Shown in pieces: positions 34,188 through 46,840 of a DNA stretch of 64,000 bases (its first letter is position 1; each line of letters opens with the position of its first letter). This stretch comes from Alentia gelatinosa (Eukaryota; Annelida; Polychaeta; Phyllodocida; Polynoidae). The stretch spans positions 69,079,152 to 69,143,151 of the forward strand of contig OX465583.1 of the NCBI GenBank assembly GCA_950022655.1, in the 5' to 3' direction. The position numbers and the translations under genes were made by a program. The notes below the pieces were generated by a model, which worked only from the letters and a program-made list of their open reading frames with translations, searched no databases and was not told where the DNA came from.

Positions 34188-34327
34188 CACGTCGATGATT
34201 TGTTGAAGAACCAGGCCGAAGTAAACACCCAGAGCCTCGCTCTCATTGGCCACCGGCCGCTCTAGGGTGTTGTAGTTCTTGAAGAGATCCGTTAGGAGTC
34301 GCTTCTCGTTAGGTCCCTGCTGTGTGC
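34188..34327 (-). CDS. nAChR exon 2: N-terminal helix and start of ligand-binding domain
   Basis: This 140-bp exon (46 codons after two split-codon bases) begins after a pyrimidine-rich stretch and TTGCAG and ends before GTAAAA. It encodes the N-terminal helix and first strand, with the family motifs [25 protein letters not shown] and LQQIIDV. NES is a probable N-glycosylation site, at the place where human alpha7 has NDS. The length equals CHRNA7 exon 2. A 20-bp minisatellite begins about 110 bp upstream in the transcript and is open in the same frame, so a naive ORF call would wrongly fuse the two. It ends in phase 0, compatible with either exon 3 copy. Confidence 0.95.
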
Positions 34328-34437
34328 CTGCAAACAGAGAGGGAAGTCCAATTAAGTCCAAGTCCGATGTGAAGCACTCAGCTATCACAGGTGTAAGTTT
34401 CCAGACACAAACAGGGCACATGGAGACATGTACAAAG

Positions 34438-35103
34438 CCATATATAGACAGATACAGCCACATATATAGACAGATACAGCCATTTATAGACAGACACAAC
34501 CATATATAGACAGATACAACCATATATAAACAGACATAGCCATATATAGACAGACATAGCCATATATAGAACAACACAGCCATATATAGACAGATACAGC
34601 AACATATAGACAGACACAGCCATATATAGATAGACACAGCTATATATAGACAGACACAGCCATATATAGACAGACATGGCCATATATAGACAGGCATGGC
34701 CATATATAGACACACACAGCTATATATAGAAGGACATAGCCATATATAGACAGATACAGCCATATATAGACATACACAGTCATATATAGACAGATACAGT
34801 CATACATAGACACACACAGCCATATATAGACTGACATAGCCATATATAGACACACACAGCCATATATAGACAGACAGCCATATATAGACAGATACAACCA
34901 TATATAGACAGACATAGCCATATATATACAGACAAAACCATAGTATAGACAGACACAACCATATATAGAGATACAACCATAAATAGACAGTTACAGCCAT
35001 ATATAGACAGGTGCAGCTATATTTAGTACAGACACAGCTATATATAGATGGACACAGCCATATTTAGACCCAGCCATATATAAACAGATACAGCCATAGA
35101 TAG
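34438..35103. repeat. 20-bp minisatellite, about 33 units
   Basis: Unit CATATATAGACAGACACAGC with single-base variation and a few indels. It lies about 110 bp upstream (transcript sense) of exon 2. Open in several frames on minus (repeating [16 protein letters not shown]), which is not a real protein. Confidence 0.95.
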
Positions 35104-35503
35104 TGTTTAGGAATGTATAAAACCCCTAATGCAAAAACCACTGTATGATATAGATACTTCAATCCTTATGCCCTTTTATTATTATGCTCACCACCACGAA
35201 TCACTTTGAATCGGACTTTTATCACATAAAAAAATTCAATTGAGAACGAGAGGGATAAAAATCATAATCAGAAAAAAGTTGGGCCGCTATATTCAGGCGA
35301 AAATTCAAATATCTGTACAAAATTATAAGTATACGAAAGAGTATGCATGTGCAACGTTAAGGAAACAAAGTTCCAGTTCACCTTTCCGGAAATCCTTAGT
35401 TCATTTTATTCTTATGATTGAAGAAGAACTAAAAGAGTTTCCTTCTCACCATAACAGCATCCTCAATTATCAAAGGAACTGCCGATACATCGTATACAGT
35501 ACA

Positions 35504-35712
35504 GGGGCCCGTTTAATGATCTAGAATCGTACATGTAGACCGTTTTCTGAATGCCATAGAGACCAAAGGACGATGTGGGTCAACCTTATTCAACACTAAT
35601 GGACTGCTAAGACTGTTCTAGTGAAAAAACCTAATTATCATTAAACGATAACCCTTGTACGAGGTACAGAAAAGGGTCTTCATGTATGAGCCTAATTTAT
35701 TCAACAGGCCCC
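35504..35712. mobile_element. MITE family H, copy 2
   Basis: GGGGCCCGTTTAATGATC to TTATTCAACAGGCCCC, 209 bp, with TCATTAAACGATAACCC inside. Confidence 0.8.
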
Positions 35713-36148
35713 TGGTTCATTCTCCTTTATTGTGTGCCTGTATTAAATCAAGGCGTCTGCCCTACATTATCTAACACCGCATTGATTTATTGTTTCATTG
35801 TGTGCTCATTAAGTAATTGATCACCTCTCCCACACACCCACCACCTTCCCAGGATGTCTGCCCACTCACTGAGCTCCCGGTACGCTTGTCTTAACACTAT
35901 CAATTGGATTGGAATCCATTGTCTAATCATTAGGTCCTTAAACTTAAGCTGTTAGCAAAATTGGCTGTAGTGAAGGAACCCTCTGTGGATGTCAATATTA
36001 ACCGGTACCAACCCACCCACTCCACCTCCTACTCCACCCACCCTCCATCTCCTTCAGCAGGGTCTCCAGCATCAGTGTGATGACTGGGGATGTGGTACAA
36101 TGATGTAGGACCACGTGAGACTTGTTCACGTTTAAATACTGCTCAGTA

Positions 36149-36550
36149 AAGCCCAATACACATCTACCGATTCAGGGTTGAACGATTAGTTCCCAAATCG
36201 TATAGGAGTCAGTGAACTTGTCGCAGGCGAATTACGTAATACCTCGGCCCATGTCAGCCACCCAATCAGGGGCCATTTACCAACGTTCCGTTGTCAGCGA
36301 CTGGATTCATCAACATGTTGATAAACTTTTTGTGACCGAATTAGGGACATTGAACGACAACTCGTCAGCGACAAAAGAATATCTCAAGGATGGGGTTTCA
36401 CTAATCGTTGGCTGACCCTCACCTAGCTGTGCTACATCTACTGACTAGGGCTGACTCTGTTAGGATGGCTCGCCTGAGACAAAATACGGTTCCTTTGTCG
36501 CCGACAAAGGTACATCAATGTTCAGAAATCAGTAGATGTGTATTGGGCTA
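36149..36550. mobile_element. MITE family B, copy 3
   Basis: AAGCCCAATACACATCTACC to GATGTGTATTGGGCTA, 402 bp. This is the best-preserved copy with copy 2. Confidence 0.9.
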
Positions 36551-36869
36551 AAGGGAAAGCTTGTGTAGTGCTCAGAAAGCAATAAATTAGTTATCGACCC
36601 TGGGATTTCTCATTACGTTTCGCTCGGGGCAGTCAATCCAACTGAGACAAACCCTGAAAAAAACGAGAACCCAATACAATGGAGACTGAATACTCCTTAG
36701 AGTTTTATCTAGTGTGATGGTGAATAGAATGGCAGTGTAGGCGGTCTTAGGTAGAGAGTTACTTGAACTGATCGCAATTAATGTTTATCTGGTGAGTGGA
36801 TAAATGCTACCAATTAATCATTTCCATAAGGATTCAGTCTCCCAGTGCTCACTTTTGGATACCTATAGA

Positions 36870-37440
36870 TACCCTTTTCCTTAAGTGGGATTCACATGTA
36901 GAGACCCACATACCTGAGACTGGTGTACTTTACACTTTTCCCCTAGTCTCAGATAATTCTTGGTTGGTACAAAGTTCTCATGGCAAAGTGCTTTTATCAG
37001 TCTCAAGGAAAAATGGCGGATTCGATTCACATGGGAGGACATACCTGGTACATAATCTCAGACAAAGTTACATTGAACAATTACCCTGGGACTCGAGTAC
37101 CTTTGAGGTGAGGGGTGTTACAAACATGTAATTATGGTTGCTGACCTCCTATTGGCTAGGACATGTACATAGTTACAGCAGGTCCATTTGCCCCTGTAAA
37201 TTTTAAACCTATTTAAAGTCAAAATCCCGTGAGATTCTGTTCCTTTTCCACAAAAAAAACTTGTCTCAGCAAAATGGAACCATACAATTCAGACGAGGAG
37301 ATTATGTTCCAGTACCAAATCTCTTTTTTTTAATCACAGATAAGACAGCAGTTCTGCTAAGGCAGATCTCCACAGGATTTGTCACAGACAAACGCCCTGT
37401 GAGATCCCATCGTGTTAATCCCACTTTAAAATCGTGTCAA
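36870..37440. repeat. Diverged relative of the 82-bp array family
   Basis: AAGTGGGATTCACATGTAGA at the left and GATCCCATCGTGTTAATCCC at the right are inverted versions of the array motifs. TCTCAGACAAAG and GTCACAGACAAACGCCCTG are also shared. It probably shows the unexpanded parental element. Confidence 0.6.
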
Positions 37441-37642
37441 CCTAGAAATGTCGTTCCATGTATACTTTAATTCCCTATGCTATATTAGCAGAGGCTTCCC
37501 GTTAATTAGAATATACAAAATAATGCATAAACAAAAAAGGTTACTTTTAGCTACTTAATATGTCTGATATAATGGTTATTAAGAGATTAAGAAGTAGAGT
37601 AAAATGATGAAATCTGTTTTCATACATAAGCAGAATAATTCA

Positions 37643-37715
37643 TCTCACCCCTGGCACAAGTTTAGCCAAACCCATGGAGTTTTGTTTATCTATAGCATTC
37701 TCGATCCAGTTCTAT
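37643..37715. mobile_element. Fragment of a type C element
   Basis: CATCTCACCCCTGGCACAAG followed by a large internal deletion, then ATAGCATTCTCGATCCAGTT. A similar relic is near 51355. Confidence 0.6.
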
Positions 37716-38354
37716 TTAAGTCTTTCGTGAAGGTAAAACATGTTGTTGTTGTTCGTCTGGTTCTGATCAGTCAGTAGTAATACACACTTCAGATACTGAC
37801 CCCATTCATAACTTGAAACAGGTAAAAGGTTGGTCGTTCTAGTGTTTTTTACGTGACCTGCAGATACAGGCAGATTATTCATGATAATTTACACGCCCAA
37901 TGTCTGACAAGAAAACCTACCCTTGTGGATTCTGTTTGTACTTTTTAGAGCATGCTTTCATGGCTATATACATCGCCTAGAGGTTAGAGTGGTCACATTA
38001 AACTATCCCTTCACTATCTGCGTGCTGTTCACTGGGATATTGAGAACAGAGCAGGGAGCCAGTATCTCTTTGGTGATTTGTCATGGTCAGTTGGACATCC
38101 CTCAAAGAGACCAAAATACCTGAAAACACACTGGAGCTTGATATGTTTGGATCCAAGATAGGCAGTTGTAGAAATGGCAAGTTGACTGGGTGCAAGTGGG
38201 TTACAGAAAACTATCCATAGACTGAATATAAGCCAAACCTTTTAATTGTTATTCATTTAAAGTTACACCTATATAAAGTTCACCGATTCTGACTGACCCG
38301 ATGCATCTGTTGGAAAAAGTGAGATCATGAAGAATCGGCGTGTCGCTATCTCAA

Positions 38355-38733
38355 GCTCAAAACACATCTACTGATTCAGGATTGAGTGATTAGTCCCCAA
38401 ATCGTATAGGAGTCGGTGAACTTGTTCCAGGCGAATAATGTATTACCTTGCCCATGTCGGCCACCCAATCAAGTGCAAATTACCAATGCTACATTGTTGG
38501 CAACAAGATTTATTGACATCTTGATAAACCTTTGGTGACTGATTTAGGAACATAGAAACCACAACTTGTCTGCGACAAAATAACATCAGAAGGAGGTGGT
38601 TTACTAATCGTTGCTTGACCCTTGCCTCGCTGTGCTACATCTACCGACTACAACTGACTCCATTAGGATGCCTCGCCTGAGACAAATTACCGTCCGTGTG
38701 TCGCCGATAAAGGCACATAAATGGATTGGGCTT
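38355..38733. mobile_element. MITE family B, copy 4 (ends worn)
   Basis: AACACATCTACTGATTCAGG to ATGGATTGGGCTT. The left terminus is lost. Confidence 0.8.
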
Positions 38734-39097
38734 TATAGGCATCAGTCATGGCAGCCCAGACACTGAACCCCATGAGGTCGTCCGGGGTAAGGTAAAGCGG
38801 TTCTCTAAGTGTAACTTTCTCTCTAGTACACAATCAGTGGCCGCCACACCTGGAAGCAGGCATCTACCTCTGGCAGCTAGGTGAGGGGTATGTCTAGAAG
38901 ATCCCTTGAGGGTGGCTTGGAGGTGCAGGAATGGAGGGAGGTGGAGAGAGTGGGGGATGGAATGGTGAGGGGTGGGTTTGGATTGCCTGCTACCTGATCT
39001 AGTGGGCCCTGATGTTGGACAGACGGAATGAGGTCAATCACCTGTGGGTCAGGATCCACTTTGGATCTCTAACCCCCTCCTCGCATACACCCTCCCT

Positions 39098-39700
39098 TCT
39101 TTAAGTGGGATTCACACGTAGGGACTTATGTAGCTGAGACAGGTGTACTTCACACCTTTCCCCTAGTCTGAAGCAGGATTCACACGTAGAGACTAATGTA
39201 ACTGAGACAGGTGTAATTCACACCTTTCCCCTAGTCTAAAGCAGGTTTCAGACAATTCTCCATTGGTATGAAATTGTCATCACTTGTACCAGTCTAGAGG
39301 GAAAATGTCGAATTTTATTTACATGGAAAGACATAACTGGTACATAGTCTCCGACATAGTCTCAGTGAATACTCACCCTAGGACTCAAGTACCCTTGAAA
39401 TGAAGGGTGTGGAAAAGGTGTGATCATGTTTGCTGGCCTCCTATTTTTTAGGTTTGGTACCTAGTCTGTGACTCAGCAGTGAGTGCATTAGTCTCACCAG
39501 AATGCACCTATGAAGAGGGATTCGCACGTAGATACTAATGTACCTGAGACTTCACTTCTTTTTTCTTAGTCTCAGACAATGCTGCTTTGATACGAAATTC
39601 TCATTAAAAGGTGCTTGTACCAGTCTCAGGGGAAAATGGTGAATTTTGTTCACATTGAAAGACATAACTGGTACATAGTCTCAGACATAACCACAGTGAA
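39098..39700. repeat. Relative of the 36870 repeat, about three diverged units
   Basis: TTTAAGTGGGATTCACACGT, TGAGACAGGTGTACTTCACA and CCTTTCCCCTAGTCT recur at about 39100, 39170 and 39520. Confidence 0.6.
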
Positions 39701-39793
39701 CACTGCCTCATAAATTCTACTCTCTCCATGTCTTCCAATATGTGTAAGGGAACATTACCAAACTGTCCTATAAACCTGCCCTTCCTTGTACTT

Positions 39794-40085
39794 AAGAAGA
39801 AACCAACACGTTTTGGTCAAAGTCGTCATTCTCCATGAGTTTGATGCGATGTGATATGAACAAGGCGATAGCCGAGTGAATATCATGTAGCGTTCAAACG
39901 AGTTGGAGTATGACTTCTTTGACTAAAACGAGTTGCTTTCTGTATTTATCTCACCCCTGTACACACTAAAAGAATGGACAACACACAGGATATAAACCAA
40001 GGAGAACGGACTGCAATACTTGTAGGGGCATGGAGAACAAGTTCCAAATGTTATGCTTATGGACATTTATTCCAGGGGTGAGATA
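39794..40085. mobile_element. Module-plus-hairpin element, type D, copy 4 (inverted)
   Basis: AAGAAGAAACCAACACGTTT to TTCCAGGGGTGAGATA. The hairpin arms pair over about 70 bp. Confidence 0.85.
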
Positions 40086-40879
40086 TGTATATTCTACTCC
40101 CTCTATGTCTCCCAATACGTGTAATCTCCAGGCCCGAGCTGTATTGTCTACACGCATCTCCCCAGCACACGCGAGCTCCTCTAAACTGACACCACCGTTC
40201 CAGGCACATGACATGCAGACACACAGTGACAGTTGACATGCAGTAAAAACGTACTGGGGTGCTGAAGAGAGGTAGCTACAGCCGACTTGTTGGCTTGCGT
40301 GGTATCCTTTACTCGCTGACCATGTAAACTGCCATGTTGGAACTCGAGAAGACTTTTAGTATAAAATGTTGGATCGCAATGACTGTGGAGTGGTATAGGC
40401 TCAGGTCGGCCTAGAAGTGGGTCGCGTGCTTGCCTAGCAGGCAGCCATGCCTTGTCTACACCAGACTTAGACTCCAGGCTGTAGACGGAGGTCTCGACGC
40501 CCTTAGCATACCGCGAGTGAAACATGTTCTGCCGGCATGTTGTTTATCCTCCTCGCAGACTCTGATCAACCGGAGCTTCTAGAATTGAGTGTGCTTTGGT
40601 TTTTTGCCAAGGTACATTCATGGCTGAATACCAGTTGCAAATTTATCTGCATAGTTAGACGTACATGATTATTTATCACATATAAAGCCTGTAATCACTT
40701 ATACCTAATACCAGTCCTTAAATACGACTTACATAATCTAAAATTTGATTTTTTAACTGAATATGATTGGAAGTTCTGCATTGCACAGAAGTGACTTCAG
40801 ATGGATAAATATTTGGCAGATACAATTGTACTCATATTTATAGATCATAAATCATACCCGGAGATGTATTTAGCTATGT

Positions 40880-41020
40880 TAGCAACACTGCACAAAAAAA
40901 CACCAGTTTATATATGCATACACTCGTTATATATAGGTATGATCTTGCGTATACAAGGTAGTCCTATTTTCCGTTGTGTATACGCCTCATCTATAGACGT
41001 GTAAAATGTATATGACCCCT
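40880..41020. mobile_element. MITE family S, partial copy 2
   Basis: Shares GGTAGTCCTATTTTCCG and CCTCATCTATAGACGTGTAA with 9058-9360. The right half is missing. Confidence 0.65.
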
Positions 41021-41046
41021 CCTCTATGATACTTTATAGCTCTGTA

Positions 41047-41448
41047 AAGCCCAATACACGTCTACCGATTTTGGAACATTGATGTACCTTTGTCAGCGAC
41101 AAAGTAACGGTAATTTGTCTAAGGCGAGCCATCCTAACGGAGTCAGCCCCCGTAGGTACATGTAGGACAGCTAGGCAAGGGTCAGCAAACGACTAGTGAA
41201 ACCCCCTCCTTGAGACGTTATTTTGTTGTTGACGAGTTATCATTCAATGTTCCTTAATCGCTCACCAAAAGTTTATCAATATGGCGATAAATCCAGTTAA
41301 TGACAATTGAACATTAGTAAATGGCCCCTGATTGGGTGGCCAACAAGGGCAGGAGGGTTACGTTATTTGCCTGCAACAAGTTCACCGACTCCTATACAAT
41401 TTGGGAATTAATCGTTCAAATCTGAATTGGTAGATGTGTATCTGGCTT
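41047..41448. mobile_element. MITE family B, copy 5 (inverted)
   Basis: AAGCCCAATACACGTCTACC to GATGTGTATCTGGCTT, 402 bp. Confidence 0.88.
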
Positions 41449-41535
41449 AAAGGTGGGATACGTTCCTGGGATGCTCGAATTGCCTACCAGTTGTAAGGAT
41501 CAGATAAATTTGATACCCGATGGGCAATGAGTCCA

Positions 41536-41753
41536 GGGCCCATTTGAATAATCTAGGATCCTACATAAAGACCCTTTTTCTGTATGCCATAGCCAGAGAT
41601 GATGGGGGTCAACTTTATTCAACACTTATGGACGACCTTATGGATGCCTGACACTGTCTTAGCAAACAAACTTGAATATTATCAAACGATAACCCTTGTA
41701 CAAAGGTACGGACAAGTGTCTTTATGTAAGATCCTAGATTATTCAATGGCCCC
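41536..41753. mobile_element. MITE family H, copy 3
   Basis: GGGCCCATTTGAATAATC to GATTATTCAATGGCCCC. It ends directly before a GC-richer stretch (41754-42104) with overlapping minus ORFs that I do not recognise. Confidence 0.8.
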
Positions 41754-42113
41754 TGTGTGTACCATCCTGCATATGGTAGTTATAGCAGCACCACTGCCTC
41801 GGCAGCAAGCATGTGGACAATCTGACCCCCCCTGTTAGACACACTCGCCCCAGGCACCTTGTAACATACAGCATATTGCTGTGATCGCCCGCTAAATCTG
41901 TGATTGGTTCAGGCTGCCACTTCCCAGTCGCCATGTCGGAGCTGATGAGTCTAGGCCGGTGGTAAACCCCAGCAACTGTGTAAACTGGCCCTCACGCCAG
42001 GGGGAGGTGTCGGGGATATAGCTCCAAGGTGCTGCCTCTAGCGGCGGCGGTGTGGTCTCGCCCCCTCTTACTGCAGGGCCGTGCGGTCCTGACACTACAT
42101 TGACCTCATACTC

Positions 42114-42873
42114 ACTCTCCTCCCAGATCTTTAGCGGTGCCTACTAATCTCTGCCGAAACCAACGCTGGGGCCCGTTGAATAATCTAGGATCGTACATGT
42201 AGGCCCTTTTATGCACATATATACGAGCGAACGGCTAAAGTTGTCTTAGTGAACAAAATTAAATATTATTAAACGATAACCCATGTCCGAGGTACAGAAA
42301 AGGGTTTTCATGTGCGATCCTGGATTATTCAACGGGCCCCAGCTGGTTCTCTGGATATCCACTAAAGACAGAGCAGACCAGCAAATATTTCAGATTCAAA
42401 ATAAGGCAACTGTCAAAAGTTATACAAGTCAAACAACGCACATATCAAGAGTATGAAAATATGGGAATTGTTATTGGAGTTTCACAGTCAATCCAGCTGT
42501 TTCTTTTTCAGCTTCAAACCACTTTATTATGTGAATCCAAGGTTGAATAGACTGCACTTTCAAAAGAGCACATGGGCATTGTTGACAAAACAAAGCCATG
42601 CAACACAAGAGGTGCTTTCCACTGTAGAAAGTAATCCCAGAGACTGTGTCTGGTTTGACATAAATAATAACAAATATGGGAGTATTATATTTACCTTATA
42701 AATATGTACATTTCTATTTACAAGTAGAAAACAAAATGCCCCCAAAAGCCCTCAGAATTGAGGATATTTAAGAAACTGGCGTATGGCCCAGATTTGTGCC
42801 CAAACAGGCAGGTTGGGGCTGAGATATAAGCGGCCGCAGGAAGTAGAGCCCAGGAACTCTGTTCGGAGAGTGC
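42114..42873. mobile_element. MULE-type element, copy 2 (inverted, interrupted)
   Basis: ACTCTCCTCCCAGATCTTTA to CTGTTCGGAGAGTGC. It has a diverged 9-bp target repeat, CTCATACTC (42105-42113) and TTCATGCTC (42874-42882). It is 760 bp because a family H element sits inside. Without that it aligns end to end with 24064-24641. Confidence 0.7.
42168..42340. mobile_element. MITE family H, copy 4 (inside the MULE-type element)
   Basis: GGGGCCCGTTGAATAATC to GATTATTCAACGGGCCCC, 173 bp. GCTGG occurs on both sides, and the uninterrupted sister (AATGCTGGTTCGC near 24590) shows the empty site. Confidence 0.85.
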
Positions 42874-42882
42874 TTCATGCTC

Positions 42883-44526
42883 AGGTGGTAGGTGCTACAT
42901 GTGGCTGGGGCTTACTTCCTAAAATTAGAGGATTCAATCTCATATTGCACTTTTCACGTGGCGCATAATAGCTGGACCATTAAATGCCTTACAGCTTTTT
43001 GCATTCCAGGAAATTACTGTCTAGTTGAAGCCATATATTTAGGTTTTAGATGCTGCAAATGGCAACTTAGGAAAGGATTTCTAGGACATTTCTGTGTGGA
43101 TGAAACCACTTATTTATGTTGTTGATGCTGGGAGTGTCATTTTAGGAGGGGATTCAATGCCCTGCTTAACCTACATGATTTGGGGAAAAATTGGATTTAA
43201 AAAAAAACAGGATTAGGAACAAGACACAGATATAGGAGTAATGAATCTGTGTGTGAAGAATATACTTAATTTGCATTGTGTAGATAAAGGAGAAATATTC
43301 CAAAGCTTCATTTTATGAAGAAGGCATAATCAGGTTACCTGCATTAGCGTCCCATCAAATGATAAAGTTCTGGTCTATACATCCCTATTCTTATCAATTA
43401 TATTGGTTGCTATGCAACAAGATTAGTCATCTAAATTGCCATATCTATTAGTATGAAAATGCCTGCATTTAATACTGCCGCCATTTTGTAGCAGATTCTC
43501 TCTGTCATGATTTTTACCATACGGCAGCCATGTGGTGAAAGACATGTTTAACCTCATTATCGCTCACTTTAGTTCCCAGTCTGCCCACATGGGGGCAGGG
43601 TGTGCTGACACGACAACTGAGTTGTTGGTGACATGAAGAACCTTCATGGTATGTGCGACAGACCAGACAGAGACCGGTCATCCCTCATTGGCTGTTGGCT
43701 CAATAGCCAATCACAGCACCGAACTCTCCAGCTCAACTTGCAGCAGGTTGCCACTTGCTGTCTGTATATAAGCTGAAGAATGTGTCATTAAAATCAGTTA
43801 AACTCCTTGACCGATAGTAGAACCTAGTACCTCTACCTTACTCTTAAGGTCTACACCTAGCTAGTCTAGGCCTCTAGATTTTACAAAATGTATTATTCTG
43901 AGAAACCAAATATATTCATTGGGGATGACATATTCAGGATCATTCCATGAGCTACGAATATTGTATTTGCTAATTTCTTAGATGTAATACTATCCTGCTG
44001 CTGCAAGAAATTAAGGGATACGAATGTTCCTTAGTTTATTTCTTGTGTGCCTGTTTAAAGGAAATGTCTTAGGTATCCAGTAAAACCATCACCACATCAT
44101 TTTATGAGCTGCTGTGGAAGTGCATGCAACTTATATGTCTCTCAGAAATTCAACTTATTCAAATCATTCTACCTTTTACGTAGTTAGAATGTAAATGTAT
44201 TACTGTGTTATATAGTAAGGATTATTTCATGTATTTCACCCTCTGAATCCAATCTCCTTCTTCATCCTTTCATAACTAAAAAACGAAACATGCATGGCAC
44301 TTTACCCATGCCAGAATTGCAACACTATGTTCAATTGGAAAACCTACGCAACATCTTATCTGCATTAATGGCATGCTATAACAGTATAAATACCAGTCAT
44401 AATTATAAATAATGGCTTCAACTAGGGGAGATGTATAGGTGTTACTGTGACCTATATTCTCCTATGTAACGAACAAGATATCTGACATAAGCCAATAGGA
44501 GAACTGTAAACCAAAGGATTGTACAG
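42883..44526. other. No gene seen
   Basis: Unique AT-rich sequence with only short ORFs, and no repeat family of this window recognised. Confidence 0.4.
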
Positions 44527-44836
44527 CACCCCTCTCATAAGATCTCACACTCTCCAAGTCGTAATCTGTACAAGGTTCTCACTGCGCTCTATGGGAGAAG
44601 AATTCTTAACGAACTAGGCTTAGAGCCTCGAGAATACACTGGCACATAGTATTCCCGCTAGGTGGCATCATCGAGATTATAGGAATCTTTGGTTGCATTG
44701 ATGTGTGTCGTTAGCACGGGAGGCAGGCCAGTGGATTCTCAAGGCTCTAGGCCTAGTTCGTTAAGAATTCTTCTCCATAGAGCGTAGTAAGAGTACAGAA
44801 TACCACTTAGAAAGTGTGAGATCTTATGAGAGGGCT
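44527..44836. mobile_element. Fold-back element family E, copy 3
   Basis: CACCCCTCTCATAAGATCTC to GAGATCTTATGAGAGGGCTG. Long arms as in the other copies. It lies directly upstream of the LINE fragment. Confidence 0.9.
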
Positions 44837-45032
44837 GGCTACATAGTGGTGTGTTGATTCGGCTAAGCACGCGCTTGAGGGATACAGACTGAGTGTATGC
44901 GAGGTATCTTTGCCATCGGCGGAACGTTTATCTATTTACATTTGCGTTTACCTGTGTATTTACGGGTAAACAGGCTGGCATCTCGACCATCTGCACGGAC
45001 GTTATCACGTGTGTGTGCACAGATTGTATATA

Positions 45033-45580
45033 TACCCTCGTGTATCCCTTAGATAGAAGAAGAAATCATCTGTTGAACCACCTATACCAAAAGGCACACA
45101 TAGATATTTACCTAGATAAGAGAATATTGCCCACAAGAGAACATACTGCACCTGTGCTATGTGTAAAAATGCCAAATAATGTTATGTTTACCAGAAGTAT
45201 CGAATATTATGGCCACAAACTATGGAACGAGATGTCGCCTATAGCTTGCTTAATACCCTCCTTCAGGGAATTAAAATAAATTGATAAGGATAATCTAGTA
45301 AACCCTATTCCTACCTTCTAAACGGGATTATAAACTTGTGAAGTGAAATAACTAGACCATTTGTACCCTTCACAGAATTCTGAACTGGTTTAAATGCTTA
45401 AGAATCGCAATAGAATGTTACCAATTTACTATAAAGGCATCTTCTACGAAAACCATCCGAAAGGCTGATAGATTAGCTATACTTATTGTCAAATGGAGCA
45501 AAAGCAAGAAAGCTGTCAAATATATATATATGCAATGATATTTTGGAATGACAATAAAAAAAACTGAATCATAAAAAAAA
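45033..45580 (+). mobile_element. LINE 3' end: C-terminus of reverse transcriptase ORF and tail
   Basis: The reading frame to 45279 contains LDRRRNHLLNHLYQKAH, LPTREHTAPVLCVKMPN and FTRSIEYYGHKLWNEMS. This is the conserved C-terminal region that follows the reverse transcriptase domain in many non-LTR retrotransposons. After the stop come about 300 bp and an A-rich end (ACAATAAAAAAAACTG, then ATAAAAAAAA). The catalytic domain is absent, so this is a 5'-truncated dead copy, as is usual for LINEs. Confidence 0.7.
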
Positions 45581-46352
45581 GAATCTCATGGGATAATCCT
45601 GGGTTAATTACTTTTCTCTGGGTAAGATCAAGAGGGATTAATTGTTTATAGGGGGCCAATTGTTTATACTACGTACACGATAATTCCTGGAAATTTGGAC
45701 CCACCCCGCCCACCCCCACCCCTTCCAGTCTTGTGCGCAATGGAACAAAAAAGGATCATACGCAACATTTTCAGAATGCTCTACCCCCGCCTACACACAC
45801 ACACACACACACACACGCGCGCGCGCACAGCCACACACCCCTAGTGCGTATGTACTTTAAAGATAGCCCCTAGGTGGAAGTAACAAACAGCATGCATTTC
45901 TGAAAGGAACAGTATTCTTTACCCCTCTTGATAATGGTTTTGTAGATTTAGCATGAAGCTGCCTTCCCATCGACATACGTCCTATACACGCAGCCCTACT
46001 CCTTCTCAAAAGCATGCAAGATAATGCAATCATGTTTGATGTTATTGAAATATATATACGTATAATCTACAAACAGTTTCCGTTCTCGAGGACCCGTCAT
46101 TTTGGAATATCCTATATGCATGTATTGTAGGAACACAGCTCAAGCAGATGTATGTCATATTATTGTACAATAATGCAGTTTTTAGTTCTATAGGGTAAGG
46201 GAAGAAATAAGCAAAAAGAAGCAGATTTATTATATGAAATGAGTAACAGATGATACCTTTGCACTACCTTTCTGGTTGGATTGAACGAGATCTTGACGTA
46301 TAACTACAAACGCTGATAATTCTGTGATGTAATTAGTAGAAATGAAGACTGC

Positions 46353-46354
<2 letters not shown>

Positions 46355-46419
<65 letters not shown>
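46355..46419. repeat. (AT)n microsatellite
   Basis: About 32 uninterrupted AT dinucleotides. Confidence 0.97.
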
Positions 46420-46420
<1 letters not shown>

Positions 46421-46840
46421 GAATGTGTGATTTAGCTTCAATACTCACTTCATTATGATCCACAATCTCAGTGTACATTGTGCTATCAGTTCATTATCCT
46501 TTATGAAATACATCAAGTTAACTTAAGTAAATTGAATGTATGATTATAGGATCAGGCTGACCACACACCAACCCCATCAATCATCCCAACCAGTCAGCAA
46601 AAGGCCAACTCCCACAGCCCTTGTCCCACTAAATCCACTCCCCATCACACCACTGACGCCCATGCCAATGAGGCACATATTTACTCTGAGCATGTTCTAT
46701 TAGTATTAACTGATCGCAGCACGCAGTTCTAAGGGCGCTCCCACCACGCAGCCACGCCATCGGCAATTACTAATGCTGAGCACGGGCCATGGTATGAATG
46801 AGGAGCGGCCCAGGAACCTGAATAGTTGTGTCTCGGCTTT

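Larger units (their letters stand above)
8118..34327 (-). other. Nicotinic acetylcholine receptor alpha7-like subunit gene, exons 2-10
   Basis: Ten coding exons were placed by protein similarity and by AG/GT borders. One path through them (one exon 3, one exon 7) encodes 463 residues plus an unidentified signal peptide, a normal size for this Cys-loop family. The product is a pentameric acetylcholine-gated cation channel of the plasma membrane. All hallmarks are visible: loop D Trp, loop A Trp/Tyr, Cys-loop with 13 spacing residues, loop B Trp, loop C Tyr-x-Cys-Cys-x-x-x-Tyr, TM1-TM4, and Glu at -1' of TM2 (cation selectivity). The vicinal cysteines make it an alpha subunit, and a homomeric receptor is possible. 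Exon sizes match vertebrate CHRNA7 apart from a fused exon 5/6. Two exon positions are duplicated in tandem. The exact subfamily (alpha7 versus alpha9/10-like) needs a tree. Confidence 0.96.

Noticed and set aside
34056..34763. A 235-codon minus ORF that includes receptor sequence
   Set aside because: Only the part 34188-34327 is exon 2, bounded by good splice sites; the rest is intron read-through and the 20-bp minisatellite.
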